A stretch of 64,000 bases of DNA from Bacillota bacterium (GTDB taxonomy: Bacteria; Bacillota; Clostridia; Lachnospirales; Lachnospiraceae): contig JAEWAK010000032.1 of assembly GCA_023391695.1 (NCBI GenBank), forward strand, positions 1 to 64,000, written 5' to 3'. The notes beneath the pieces are model-generated. The model saw only the letters and a program-made list of their open reading frames with translations, had not been told where the DNA came from and made no database searches. Below are positions 26,945 to 35,501 of this stretch, piece after piece; position 1 is the stretch's first letter; each line of letters opens with the position of its first letter. The position numbers were made by a program, and so were the translations under genes.

Positions 26945-27308
26945 TTATATCCCTTTATAGCTGATATTTTCTAAGGAATATAGTAGCATTTACCTTTTCT
27001 GAATTCAACTTAAATTTCGATTAGAGTATCTTATAATTGAATGGATTATCTTATAAACGGCACGACAAACGGCCGAACCAATTGAAACGGCTTATTACAT
27101 ATGCTAATATAAAATTATGTACAAAAAGGTTAAGCGGGCAGGCAAAGCGGATATTTGCAAACCTGCTACACTGCGGGCCTGACCTTATACCTGCTGCACA
27201 GACATTTCAGCCGGAACTCTGCCTAAGCACTACCTCCGGCTGAAATGGATTGGGTGTCAGGTTATTCGGAACCAGCTCCGTAATACGTATAGAATAGGAG
27301 AGGTAGCT
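26945..27308. other. Non-coding stretch with a hairpin
   Basis: No credible gene is present. ATTTCAGCCGGA (27204-27215) pairs with TCCGGCTGAAAT (27235-27246). The element has the same design as the hairpin at 10303-10343, including CTAAG in the loop. Confidence 0.6.
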
Positions 27309-28190
27309 ATGAATGTATTGACAGCGGGATATCGGGAAATTGGCAGGAGAAGTGTAATCAGTATTTTAGAAACCGTAGATGCCAAGACCGGAGAAAGAAC
27401 AGTTCTCCATGAGTTTGATACTCTGATTGAGGCTCCCAACTGGAAAAGTAACGGGAAAGAATTAATCTATAATTCGGAAGGAAGGATTTTTACCTATGAA
27501 ATAGCTTCCGGTATCAGTACACTGATTGAGTCCGGCCTGTGTAACCATTGCAATAATGATCATGTCCTGTCATCGGATAATTCCAAATTAGCCGTAAGCC
27601 ACCATACCTATGAGGATGGCATGTCACGGGTATACATATTTCCGGCTGATGGCGGTACTCCGGTTTTAATTACGCCAATCGCACCAAGTTATCTCCACGG
27701 TTGGTCACCGGACGGCAAAACCCTGGCTTACTGTGCTGAGCGTAATGGGGAATATGATATCTATACCATTCCGGCGGAGGGCGGCATTGAAACCAGACTA
27801 ACGGATTCCCACGGGTTAAATGACGGCCCGGAATATTCCCCCTGCGGCAGCTACATCTGGTTTAACTCCGTAAGAAGCGGACTGATGCAGGTATGGCGCA
27901 TGAAAGCCGACGGCAGCGAACAGACCCAGATCACTTTCGATGAAAATAACAGCTGGTTCCCCCATGTATCACCGGACGGTAAGAAGGTTGCTTATATAAC
28001 CTATAAAAAAGGCGATGTGGAGCCCGGAGCCCACCCGGCCAACAAGAACGTAGAGATTCGTCTTATATCTGTTGAAGGCGGGGCATTTAGGACATTGGTC
28101 AAATTATTCGGCGGGCAGGGGACGCTGAATGTAAATTCCTGGTCACCGGACAGTAAGAAGCTGGCATTTGTGAGCTACCGGCTGAAATAG
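27309..28190 (+). CDS. TolB/WD40-like beta-propeller protein
   Basis: A 293-residue protein built of about six PD40 repeats, with recurring SPDGK blades (GWSPDGKTLAYCA, HVSPDGKKVAYIT, SWSPDSKKLAFVS) and YDIYTIPAEGG-type strands. There is no signal peptide or enzyme domain, so it is probably a cytosolic propeller of unknown ligand. It starts at 27309 behind AGGAGAGG and stands alone. Confidence 0.85.
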   Translation: MNVLTAGYREIGRRSVISILETVDAKTGERTVLHEFDTLIEAPNWKSNGKELIYNSEGRIFTYEIASGISTLIESGLCNHCNNDHVLSSDNSKLAVSHHTYEDGMSRVYIFPADGGTPVLITPIAPSYLHGWSPDGKTLAYCAERNGEYDIYTIPAEGGIETRLTDSHGLNDGPEYSPCGSYIWFNSVRSGLMQVWRMKADGSEQTQITFDENNSWFPHVSPDGKKVAYITYKKGDVEPGAHPANKNVEIRLISVEGGAFRTLVKLFGGQGTLNVNSWSPDSKKLAFVSYRLK

Positions 28191-28564
28191 GGATAGATGG
28201 AAAAGGCATAGGTTATATTAGGGATAAGTTAAAGAGCAAGGTAACAGGAAATGCAATCATGCAGTGCTGCAGGTTACTTAGTATATAAGCCGGCCGGTGT
28301 TAAAATTGGTTATGGCTTATGTACTAAGTAATTTTAAAGTATTTGTACGTATTGGCGTTAAAAATTAGTTTCTATGTTGATATAAAAAATGATTTAGAGT
28401 TAAAAAATACGGTTAAGATAAGACACCCATCCCGGAAGGGACTTGATATTACAAAAAAATTTTATAATTTAAAAAGTTTTACTTGAAAAATGTTTATCCA
28501 TGAGTTATAATATCATTCGTGGCTGACGAACTACAAGTCCAGAAAACCACAATATATAATATAA
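28191..28564. other. Non-coding stretch with a long inverted repeat
   Basis: No gene. TTACTTAGTATATAAGCC (28274-28291) pairs with 28314-28331 over 18 positions with one G-T pair; TTTTAAAG follows. It could end the TolB-like transcript or be a small mobile repeat. The tRNA promoter lies at its right end. Confidence 0.6.
28483..28511 (+). promoter_or_regulatory. Promoter of tRNA-Gln
   Basis: TTGAAA (28483-28488), a 17-nt spacer and a perfect TATAAT (28506-28511) lie ~55 nt before the tRNA. Confidence 0.8.
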
Positions 28565-28636
28565 TGGGCTATCGCCAAACGGTAAGGCACTGGACTCTGA
28601 CTCCAGCATCTCAAGGTTCGAATCCTTGTAGCCCAG
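28565..28636 (+). tRNA. tRNA-Gln (anticodon CUG)
   Basis: A 72-nt cloverleaf. Acceptor TGGGCTA pairs with TAGCCCA, the discriminator is G, the anticodon stem-loop CTGGA-CTCTGAC-TCCAG gives anticodon CTG, and the T arm has GGTTCGAATCC. The T1-A72 pair and the G discriminator are the tRNA-Gln identity pattern. CCA is not encoded. Confidence 0.95.
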
Positions 28637-28644
28637 TTAGCAAG

Positions 28645-28678
28645 TCCCTGTAATCAATATGATTACAGGGATTTTTTT
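28645..28678 (+). terminator. tRNA terminator
   Basis: TCCCTGTAATCA (28645-28656) pairs with TGATTACAGGGA (28660-28671), followed by seven T. Confidence 0.93.
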
Positions 28679-28811
28679 ACTTGGAGATAAGCAAATGTTG
28701 AATCTTGGATCAGAGAATGGAATATTTAATGATGGCTGGAAAATATTTCTGACAGGTGTTATAATTTTATTAAATTATAAAGAATTGGTAATATCCTGAA
28801 AGGAGCATTGT

Positions 28812-28994
28812 TTGGATTACAGTTCGGAATTGAAGGTAAAAAAGATTATATGGGTATCCATGGTTTTAGCAAGTATGCTTATTATGCTCCTTCATATTTA
28901 CAAACCGTGGCTTTTGGGTTTTATATCGGGACTGCTATTGTTATCCGTTACCTTGGGGGGATTCAATATCCTCTGGGGAAGTATTTCCTTTTAA
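28812..28994 (+). CDS. Small two-helix membrane protein
   Basis: A 60-residue protein starting at TTG 28812 with AAAGGAG six bases upstream. It has two hydrophobic helices, ~13-31 (IWVSMVLASMLIMLLHIY) and ~34-55, separated by a short KPW turn, with Lys-rich ends. I do not recognise a family. An alternative TTG at 28808 in another frame gives an 80-residue product without this clean two-helix layout, so I prefer this frame. Confidence 0.5.
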   Translation: MDYSSELKVKKIIWVSMVLASMLIMLLHIYKPWLLGFISGLLLLSVTLGGFNILWGSISF

Positions 28995-29107
28995 ATAAAC
29001 TGATTACGTATTATGGAGGTAATCTTAGTTTTATTTTTACAAATGAATGACCGAAGCGGATATTCCGCTGCAGGAATAAAAAAGTATAAGGAGAGGATAA
29101 ATTTATT

Positions 29108-29761
29108 ATGTGTGAGAATAGTGAAGCCATTGATAAAGAAAAACTGGAGAAAATAAAGCAATATAAAATATTAAACCAATATATAAAGACTGGTCAAATC
29201 CTGTTTACAGGGTCTTCCCTGATGGAACAATTCCCGATTTATGAATTCATTCAGGATTATGATATCGGAGAAACCATATACAACCGTGGCGTGGGAGGGT
29301 TCACGACGGCACAAATGCTGCAATACATGGATACAATGATCTTTGATTTAAAGCCGTCCAAAGTATTTCTTAACATAGGAACGAATGATCTGAATGTACC
29401 GGATTATTCACCGGAAGCTTTCATGGGGCGGTGTGAAACGATTGTGAAGGAGATAAAAGAGCATTTACCGGAATGTAAGATTTATTATATGGCCTATTAC
29501 CCGGTTAACGGTGATGATGATTTTGGAGATGAAAATATGAAGCAGGTGCTCAAAATCAGGACAAACAGCAGAATCAATGAAGCAAATTATGCTCTGGAGC
29601 AGATGGCAGTAAAAAACAATATTAAGTTCATCAATATAAATGGAAATCTTTATGATGGAAATGGAAACTTAAGGCAGGAATACTCCATTGAAGGAATGCA
29701 CATGTATCCAAACGGATATCATGCCATATTAGAGGATATCATGAAATATGTCAGGGAGTAA
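29108..29761 (+). CDS. SGNH/GDSL-type hydrolase
   Basis: A 217-residue cytoplasmic esterase-like enzyme. Block I is FTGSSLM (Ser ~37 in the GDSL position), block II is YNRGVGG (Gly ~64), block III is GTND (Asn ~93) and block V is EGMHMYPNGY (His ~198). A Glu stands where the usual Asp of the D-x-x-H motif is found. It belongs to the acylhydrolase subgroup often acting on acetylated sugars. The next gene starts 2 nt after the stop, so the two probably form an operon. Confidence 0.9.
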   Translation: MCENSEAIDKEKLEKIKQYKILNQYIKTGQILFTGSSLMEQFPIYEFIQDYDIGETIYNRGVGGFTTAQMLQYMDTMIFDLKPSKVFLNIGTNDLNVPDYSPEAFMGRCETIVKEIKEHLPECKIYYMAYYPVNGDDDFGDENMKQVLKIRTNSRINEANYALEQMAVKNNIKFININGNLYDGNGNLRQEYSIEGMHMYPNGYHAILEDIMKYVRE

Positions 29762-29763
29762 AA

Positions 29764-30444
29764 ATGGATAAAATAATACGAAAAGCAGGTAAACGCAAAG
29801 TTTTAATCTATACCCAGGATGACTGTACGGGTTATCCCGTTGTTTATCTTCATGCATCCGCTGAAGCAGTAGAAGGCGTGGCTTCTCTGCTAAGTGATAT
29901 AAAAGTAATACTTGCTGCCGTGGACGATGTAGACTGGGAGTGTGACCTGTCACCATGGCCTGCAACAAGGGCCTTCCGCGGAGGAACGGATTTTATGGGA
30001 GGAGCGGACGCCTATTTGGCAGAACTCACAGAACAGATAGTGCCGGCGGTGGAAGGGACAATTGGATTTACTCCGTGCTGCCGTGGCATAGCAGGATATT
30101 CCATGGCGGGATTATTTGCAGTGTATGCCCTGTATCGCACGGATATTTTTAGCCGCGCGGCTTCCGTATCCGGTTCCTTGTGGTATGACGGATTTCTGGA
30201 TTTCATGAATGAAAACCGTCCGGTGAGGCTGCCGGAGACTGTGTATTTTTCATTGGGTGACCGTGAGGAAGTAACAAAAAACCGCCGGCTGGCCACTGTG
30301 CAAAATTGTACCGCGGCTGCCGAGAAACGGATGAGGGACCTGGGAGTAAAGGCGGTATTCGAGATAAACGAAGGAAATCATTTTGCAGATGTGAGCGAAC
30401 GTATTGCAAAGGGCTTAAGGTGGATACTAAATAGGAAAATATAA
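29764..30444 (+). CDS. Alpha/beta-hydrolase esterase
   Basis: A 226-residue esterase D/IroE-like protein without a signal peptide. The nucleophile Ser113 is in GYSMAG, Asp166 in SLGDREE and His206 in GNHFAD, giving a complete triad. It follows the SGNH hydrolase by 2 nt, with its ribosome site inside that gene's end (CAGGGAG). A pair of esterases may de-acylate the same compound; the substrate is unknown. Confidence 0.85.
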   Translation: MDKIIRKAGKRKVLIYTQDDCTGYPVVYLHASAEAVEGVASLLSDIKVILAAVDDVDWECDLSPWPATRAFRGGTDFMGGADAYLAELTEQIVPAVEGTIGFTPCCRGIAGYSMAGLFAVYALYRTDIFSRAASVSGSLWYDGFLDFMNENRPVRLPETVYFSLGDREEVTKNRRLATVQNCTAAAEKRMRDLGVKAVFEINEGNHFADVSERIAKGLRWILNRKI

Positions 30445-30532
30445 TAGTGTAAGATTTCCTATTATTATGAAAGCTGAGAATGTCAAATATTTCATAACAG
30501 GCGGTTATAAATACTAATATGGAGGGGATAAT

Positions 30533-30979
30533 TTGAAATTTGTAGATTTGATGAATTTAGAAAAAATATTTTTAAAGAAAATAGAAGAACCCGAAGAGAA
30601 TTATCTCAGGCTCACTTTTATAAGGAGTAAACCCAATCATATACCTGGAGAGTTAAATATTAATGATAAAGTTATTGAAGATATTTATTCTATTAACTAT
30701 GATTATTCAGTACCACTAATACAAATAGATTTTGAAACATATATTGGATATTCTATTAGAAATGAAAGTTTTACAACCTTAGATGATTATGAAGATTTTA
30801 CTGGTAAAGCATTTAGGATTTATAAGAAGTCAAGATATTTAGATTATATTAATGTTGGGACTTTTGCAACGGAAGATTTTCCTGGTCCGTATATACATTA
30901 TGAGATTGCTTGTCTTAATCATATCATTGATATTGTAACAACAACAGAGCCAATTATAAAAGAAAGAGAAGAAGTATGA
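30533..30979 (+). CDS. Hypothetical 148-residue acidic protein
   Basis: It starts at TTG 30533 behind GGAGGGGA. The protein is acidic, rich in Tyr and Asp/Glu, without signal peptide or membrane segment, and notably more AT-rich in DNA than its neighbours. I recognise no family. Its size and composition resemble the orphan immunity genes at 56893 and 59894, so it may be a stray immunity protein; this is only a guess. Confidence 0.65.
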   Translation: MKFVDLMNLEKIFLKKIEEPEENYLRLTFIRSKPNHIPGELNINDKVIEDIYSINYDYSVPLIQIDFETYIGYSIRNESFTTLDDYEDFTGKAFRIYKKSRYLDYINVGTFATEDFPGPYIHYEIACLNHIIDIVTTTEPIIKEREEV

Positions 30980-31125
30980 CTTAATATTAAGATTAGCGAG
31001 ATTATCGCATATTTCTAAAAGGTTTAGATTAAGAAAAGGTTTATCTTTACAGCTAAAGACTTATGTGTTATAGTCAATAAGCAAGAAATATTTACTAGTA
31101 AATAATAAAGAAAGGAGACATTGCC

Positions 31126-31254
31126 ATGAAATCATACACTATAATAACAGCTATAAAACTTATAAATATCAGGCTACAACATAATCAAAATGAACAGAAT
31201 AATAAAATATGCTATGGTTACAATCATACCCGGATTTCATGCAATGGATTCTGA
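31126..31254 (+). CDS. Possible 42-residue peptide
   Basis: ATG 31126 has AAAGGAG eight bases upstream. The peptide (start MKSYTIITAIKL) is basic and Asn/Gln-rich and matches no family I know. It ends before the terminator at 31329. It could be a leader peptide or a random frame. Confidence 0.3.
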   Translation: MKSYTIITAIKLINIRLQHNQNEQNNKICYGYNHTRISCNGF

Positions 31255-31328
31255 CATAAAGTATAGATTAATTAACGGTAGCATGTTTTCAATGCTATCG
31301 GCAGCCATTACAAAGGGAAAAGATTCTT

Positions 31329-31382
31329 GGAGCCGATTATTTGTGGTATTACGATTGCCACATCATAATAGGCTCCTTTTTT
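31329..31382 (+). terminator. Terminator hairpin upstream of the rtcB operon
   Basis: GGAGCC (31329-31334) pairs with GGCTCC (31371-31376), with inner ATTAT/ATAAT and GTGG/CCAC helices, and six T follow. Confidence 0.75.
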
Positions 31383-31534
31383 CATACGAAATTGCATGAA
31401 TTTTCAATAAAGCCCTTCGGGCAGAAGGTGTACGTAACGCGAAACGTATTTATGCATAAAAATTATAGCGGCATTACCGGCCGCGTTCGTATGTATATTT
31501 ACCCAGGTATTAAGACAGTAGAAAGGAAAATAGT

Positions 31535-31747
31535 ATGGCTAAATACAGAGAAGCGGTTTGTATACATTATGTCTCCTTAGGTGAATGTAAAAAGGGCAGA
31601 GAAGCCTGCCACGAACATTATTGCCAGAAATGCGACAAATATTACCCAAGAGCAAAAGTAAAACAAACCAACCGAAAAAAACAGGAAAATAAAAAGAATT
31701 ATAAATTAGCGGATTTAAGAGAATTTAAGAAGCACGCTGATGATTAA
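31535..31747 (+). CDS. Small Cys-rich protein upstream of rtcB
   Basis: A 70-residue basic protein. Cysteines and a histidine are arranged as C-x8-C-x6-C-H-E-H-Y-C-x2-C, a likely zinc site, followed by a Lys/Arg-rich tail (RAKVKQTNRKKQENKKN). It starts at 31535 behind AAAGGA and ends 11 nt before rtcB, so the two are co-expressed. Small Cys-rich proteins like this sit beside rtcB in related genomes as far as I recall; a role in RNA binding is inferred from charge. Confidence 0.75.
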   Translation: MAKYREAVCIHYVSLGECKKGREACHEHYCQKCDKYYPRAKVKQTNRKKQENKKNYKLADLREFKKHADD

Positions 31748-31758
31748 CGGAGGAAATA

Positions 31759-32970
31759 ATGCAGATTATAACAGGAAAATATAATAGCGCCAAGGTCTAT
31801 ACGGAAGCAGTGGAGGAAACCGCATATAAGCAGATTAAGACCTTGTGCGATCAGGAATATGTAAAGGAATCAAAAATCAGGATTATGCCGGATGTCCATG
31901 CCGGGGCGGGCTGCACCATCGGAACAACCATGACGATACAGGATTGTATTGTCCCTAACCTGGTAGGTGTTGACATCGGCTGCGGTATGGAAACCATCCT
32001 GGTCCGGAATTCACATATCGAATTGCAGAAGCTGGATAAACTTATCTATGACAAGATTCCATCCAGCTATAACATCAGGGAGTCGGCACACCGGTATAAC
32101 GATGAAATTGATCTGACGGAACTCAGGTGTAAAACAGAAGGCAAGATTAACCTTGACAGGGCAGTCCGGTCACTGGGTACCCTTGGTGGAGGAAATCATT
32201 TTATTGAAGCAAATAAGGATGAAGAGGGGAATATCTATCTTGTAATACATTCCGGTTCCAGGCATCTTGGGCTGGAAGTTGCAAACTTTTACCAGGAGCA
32301 GGCTTATAAGGCACTCAATGGAAATACGGCGGCGGATATTAGCCGGCTGATTACAGATTATAGGGCAGCAGGAAGAGAAAAGGAGATACAGACAGCAATT
32401 GAAGCCCTGAAAGCCCAGGTACATACGGAGATTCCGAAACCATTGGCTTATGTATCCGGGCAAATGATGGAAGACTACCTTCACGATATGAAGCTTATCC
32501 AGAGATTTGCCATGTTGAACAGAAAGGCAATGATGGATGAGTTAATCAGAGGGCTGAAGCTTAAGCCGGTGGAGGAATTTACCACCATACATAACTATAT
32601 TGATACGGACCGGATGATACTGAGGAAGGGCGCGGTTTCTGCCAAGAAAGGAGAAAAGCTGCTGATTCCTATCAATATGAGAGATGGTTCCTTAATTTGT
32701 ACGGGCAAGGGGAATGAGGACTGGAACTATTCGGCACCCCACGGGGCGGGAAGGCTTATGTCCCGTTCAAAAGCTAAAAACACCTTTACAGTCTCCGAAT
32801 TTAAGAAACAGATGAAAGGGATTTATACCACTTCAGTAAATACTGATACTTTGGATGAATGCCCAATGGCATACAAGGATATGGAAGATATTGTGAATAA
32901 TATCGGAGATACGGCAGAAATCGTTCATATCATCAAACCGATCTATAATTTTAAGGCCGGGGAAGAATGA
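31759..32970 (+). CDS. rtcB: RNA-splicing ligase RtcB
   Basis: A 403-residue RNA ligase that joins 2',3'-cyclic-phosphate and 5'-OH RNA ends using GTP and Mn. Metal ligands are visible in VDIGCGM (Asp72, Cys75), GGGNHF (His147), SGSRHLG (His169) and TTIHNY (His276). The histidine that forms the GMP adduct is in APHGAGR (His326). It starts at 31759 behind CGGAGGA. It shares an operon with the Cys-rich protein and with the truncated nucleotidyltransferase downstream. Likely role: RNA repair. Confidence 0.96.
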   Translation: MQIITGKYNSAKVYTEAVEETAYKQIKTLCDQEYVKESKIRIMPDVHAGAGCTIGTTMTIQDCIVPNLVGVDIGCGMETILVRNSHIELQKLDKLIYDKIPSSYNIRESAHRYNDEIDLTELRCKTEGKINLDRAVRSLGTLGGGNHFIEANKDEEGNIYLVIHSGSRHLGLEVANFYQEQAYKALNGNTAADISRLITDYRAAGREKEIQTAIEALKAQVHTEIPKPLAYVSGQMMEDYLHDMKLIQRFAMLNRKAMMDELIRGLKLKPVEEFTTIHNYIDTDRMILRKGAVSAKKGEKLLIPINMRDGSLICTGKGNEDWNYSAPHGAGRLMSRSKAKNTFTVSEFKKQMKGIYTTSVNTDTLDECPMAYKDMEDIVNNIGDTAEIVHIIKPIYNFKAGEE

Positions 32971-33003
32971 AAAACGCACTTGATACAGGGAGGGATAAAA
33001 CAG

Positions 33004-33312
33004 ATGGATTATAAGGAAATATTAAACAAAGCAGAATACAACTTCATACATTCAAATCCCCGTCTGGGACGAAATATTATTTTACTTGGACTTGGCGGCA
33101 GTTATTCCTATGGAACGAATAATGATAAAAGTGATTTGGATATCAGAGGAATAACCATGAACCTCAAATCTGATCTTCTGGGCTTGTCCGAATTCGAACA
33201 GTATGTGGATGATAAAACAGATACCGTAATCTATTCCTTCAACAAGATATTAAAAATAAGAGGAAGGCTCTATATGTGCCTTCCTCTTATTTTAACCGAA
33301 AACATGTACTGA
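33004..33312 (+). pseudogene. Truncated nucleotidyltransferase-like gene
   Basis: A 102-residue frame starting at 33004 behind GGGAGGG. The core GLGGSYSYGTNNDKSDLDIRG is the nucleotidyltransferase active-site pattern (G-S...D-x-D), and DKTDTVIYSFNKILK follows as in ~250-400-residue proteins that often accompany rtcB. After ~85 residues the frame runs straight into a 16-bp terminator hairpin and stops, so the remaining C-terminal domain is missing. It could still make a stub, but looks like a deletion remnant. Confidence 0.7.
33253..33293 (+). terminator. 16-bp terminator overlapping the end of a truncated gene
   Basis: AAAATAAGAGGAAGGC (33253-33268) pairs perfectly with GCCTTCCTCTTATTTT (33278-33293). 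The hairpin lies inside the final codons of the 33004 frame, supporting the view that the gene has lost its 3' part. Confidence 0.85.
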
Positions 33313-33463
33313 TCACATAAAACATAAATCTTGATATTACATACCGATCTTGCTAAATCAGGCAGAGTCAAATTTGTTCAGGAATTATATATAATTTTTT
33401 CAATGTCTTAATATGGATTTTAATTTATAATTCTTATATATTAAGCTGCACAGGAGGTTTTGG

Positions 33464-34405
33464 ATGAGCATTGCAGGAAATTCTTTCGCTTATTTGAATA
33501 ATAAAAAGAAACGATATGGCATTAAGCTGGCACTACTTGTAATACCCTTTATGTTAGTTCCGTTAATTTTTAGTTATTATCCGCTTTATGGCTGGATCTA
33601 TGCCTTTTTCGATTACAGGCCGCCAAGACCTCTGAAAAATTGTGAATTTGTATCTTTAAAATGGTTTATCACTTTGTTTGAAACCCGGACGAAAAGACAA
33701 ATCATTTTAGAAGTTATGAAAAATACATTTGCCATGAGCGGTTTGGGTATTTTATTTTCCTGGCTTCCCATGGCCTTCGCCATATTTTTATCAGAGCTTA
33801 AGAGCAAATGGTTTAAAAAGACCGTGCAGACCCTGACTACCCTTCCGAACTTTATAAGCTGGATTTTGGTATATTCCCTGGCATTTTCCTTATTTTCCAG
33901 TACGGGTATGGTGAATAACCTTTTATTATCTTTAGGACTGATTGAAAAACCGGTTCTATTTCTTCAGGATAATTCACATACCTGGCTTTCCATGTGGTTA
34001 TGGGGAACCTGGAAGGGGCTGGGCTGGGGCGCAATTTTATATCTTGCGGCCATAGCCGGTATTGACCAGGAGTTGTATGAAGCGGCCAGAGTAGACGGCG
34101 CAGGAAGAATGCGTCTCATATGGCACATAACCGTCCCCTGTCTTCTGCCTACCTTTTTTGTTCTCCTGCTGCTCAGTGTGGCGAATTTCTTAAATAACGG
34201 CATGGAACAGTATTATGTCTTCCAGAATGCTTTTAACCAGGAGCATATACAGGTGCTGGATTTGTATGTATATAATCTTGGAATGGGCTCCGGCAGCTAT
34301 TCCCTAGCTACGGCAATCAGTATTATGAAAAGTATCGTTAGTGTCACTTTGCTATTCGCAGTAAATTCCATGTCCAGAGCTTTTCGCGGCGAAACTATAA
34401 TATAG
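33464..34405 (+). CDS. Oligosaccharide ABC transporter permease, LplB type (third system)
   Basis: A 313-residue permease with six predicted membrane segments. SYYPLYGWIYAFFDYRPP follows TM1, and the EAA loop is YEAARVDGAGRMRLIWHITVP. It starts at 33464 behind AGGAGG. Followed by a partner permease, a binding protein and a YesM/YesN-type two-component pair: the classic self-contained layout for an induced sugar importer without its own ATPase. Confidence 0.93.
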   Translation: MSIAGNSFAYLNNKKKRYGIKLALLVIPFMLVPLIFSYYPLYGWIYAFFDYRPPRPLKNCEFVSLKWFITLFETRTKRQIILEVMKNTFAMSGLGILFSWLPMAFAIFLSELKSKWFKKTVQTLTTLPNFISWILVYSLAFSLFSSTGMVNNLLLSLGLIEKPVLFLQDNSHTWLSMWLWGTWKGLGWGAILYLAAIAGIDQELYEAARVDGAGRMRLIWHITVPCLLPTFFVLLLLSVANFLNNGMEQYYVFQNAFNQEHIQVLDLYVYNLGMGSGSYSLATAISIMKSIVSVTLLFAVNSMSRAFRGETII

Positions 34406-34530
34406 TGCCAAAGTTAGAATAAATTTAAATGATCCGGTTATTCATTACAAAATTTATGTCTTCGTAATTCCTGACAAAAACGAATAAGGCGCATCGCAGG
34501 TCTGCCTGCGAAATGCAATGGGGGTAATCT

Positions 34531-35445
34531 ATGAATAAATTAAAACAGAGCCGTAAACTTAAGAAAGTTCCGGTATTGGATATATTCTTATATCTTTTCT
34601 TTGCTACCGTAACTTTTTTATGTATCTATCCCTTTTATTATTTAATTATCAATACAATAAGTGCCAATAATCTGAGTTCCAACGGTGACATATTATTTTA
34701 TCCAAGGCAGATACACCTTGAGAATTATAAACAGGTATTTAAAATTCCCGGGCTGGGAAATGCCGCATTTGTTTCTTTGGCAAGAACGTTATTAGGGACT
34801 GTCCTATCCGTAATAACCTCGGGATTCCTGGGATTTATGTTTACCCAGGAAAAGATGGCGGGCAGGAAGTTTTTTTACCGGTTTACCATTGTCACCATGT
34901 ATTTCAGCGCAGGACTGATCCCCTGGTATATAACAATGAATAACCTGAATCTGACCAACAATTTTTTGGCCTATATTATTCCGGGTATGGTGTCTCCCTT
35001 TAATATCATCCTTGTAAAAACCTATGTGGAGTCCACACCAAAATCACTGCAGGAAGCGGCGGAAATTGACGGAGCCGGAATTGTTACGGTTTTCCGGAAA
35101 GTAATGATACCCTTATGCAAGCCCATACTGGCGACGGCTGCCATATTTTCAGCCGTCGGTAATTGGAACTCTTTCCAGGATACGTTGATTCTGGTAACCG
35201 ATGAAAAGCTTTATACGTTACAGTATATTCTTTATAAATATATTAATCAGGCCAGTTCCCTGGCCAATTTAATTAAAAGCAATTCCAGTGCAATGAACAG
35301 TTTAATTGGAACAGCCACAGAACAAACCGGTACATCGGTGCGTATGACCGTATCGGTAATTGTCGTTCTTCCGATTATGCTGGTATATCCGGTTTTTCAA
35401 AAGTTTTTCGTAAAAGGCATTATGATAGGGTCGGTTAAGGGATGA
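34531..35445 (+). CDS. Oligosaccharide ABC transporter permease, LplC type (third system)
   Basis: A 304-residue permease. The EAA loop is QEAAEIDGAGIVTVFRKVMIP and the end is FFVKGIMIGSVKG. It starts at 34531 behind GGGGGT, 125 nt after the partner permease. Confidence 0.93.
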   Translation: MNKLKQSRKLKKVPVLDIFLYLFFATVTFLCIYPFYYLIINTISANNLSSNGDILFYPRQIHLENYKQVFKIPGLGNAAFVSLARTLLGTVLSVITSGFLGFMFTQEKMAGRKFFYRFTIVTMYFSAGLIPWYITMNNLNLTNNFLAYIIPGMVSPFNIILVKTYVESTPKSLQEAAEIDGAGIVTVFRKVMIPLCKPILATAAIFSAVGNWNSFQDTLILVTDEKLYTLQYILYKYINQASSLANLIKSNSSAMNSLIGTATEQTGTSVRMTVSVIVVLPIMLVYPVFQKFFVKGIMIGSVKG

Positions 35446-35501
35446 AGAATGGAATAATTTTGTGAACACACAATTTTATTAATAAAAATGGGAGGTAACT
35501 T

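Larger units (their letters stand above)
30980..31534. other. Leader-like stretch before the rtcB operon
   Basis: This stretch contains a possible 42-codon peptide (31126), a TAGCAT/ATGCTA hairpin near 31280, a strong terminator hairpin (31329-31382) and a GCGGC/GCCGC hairpin near 31466. The terminator lies ~150 nt before the first rtcB-operon gene, so read-through control is possible. Confidence 0.5.

Noticed and set aside
27037..27243. 68-codon frame before the TolB-like gene
   Set aside because: No ribosome site; it ends inside the 27204-27246 hairpin element.
28808..29050. 80-residue frame from TTG 28808
   Set aside because: It overlaps the two-helix membrane frame at 28812, which has better spacing from AAAGGAG and a coherent hydrophobic pattern. 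Uncertain.
31190..31580. Frames 31190-31399 and 31341-31580
   Set aside because: They run across a terminator hairpin, lack ribosome sites and have no protein-like pattern.
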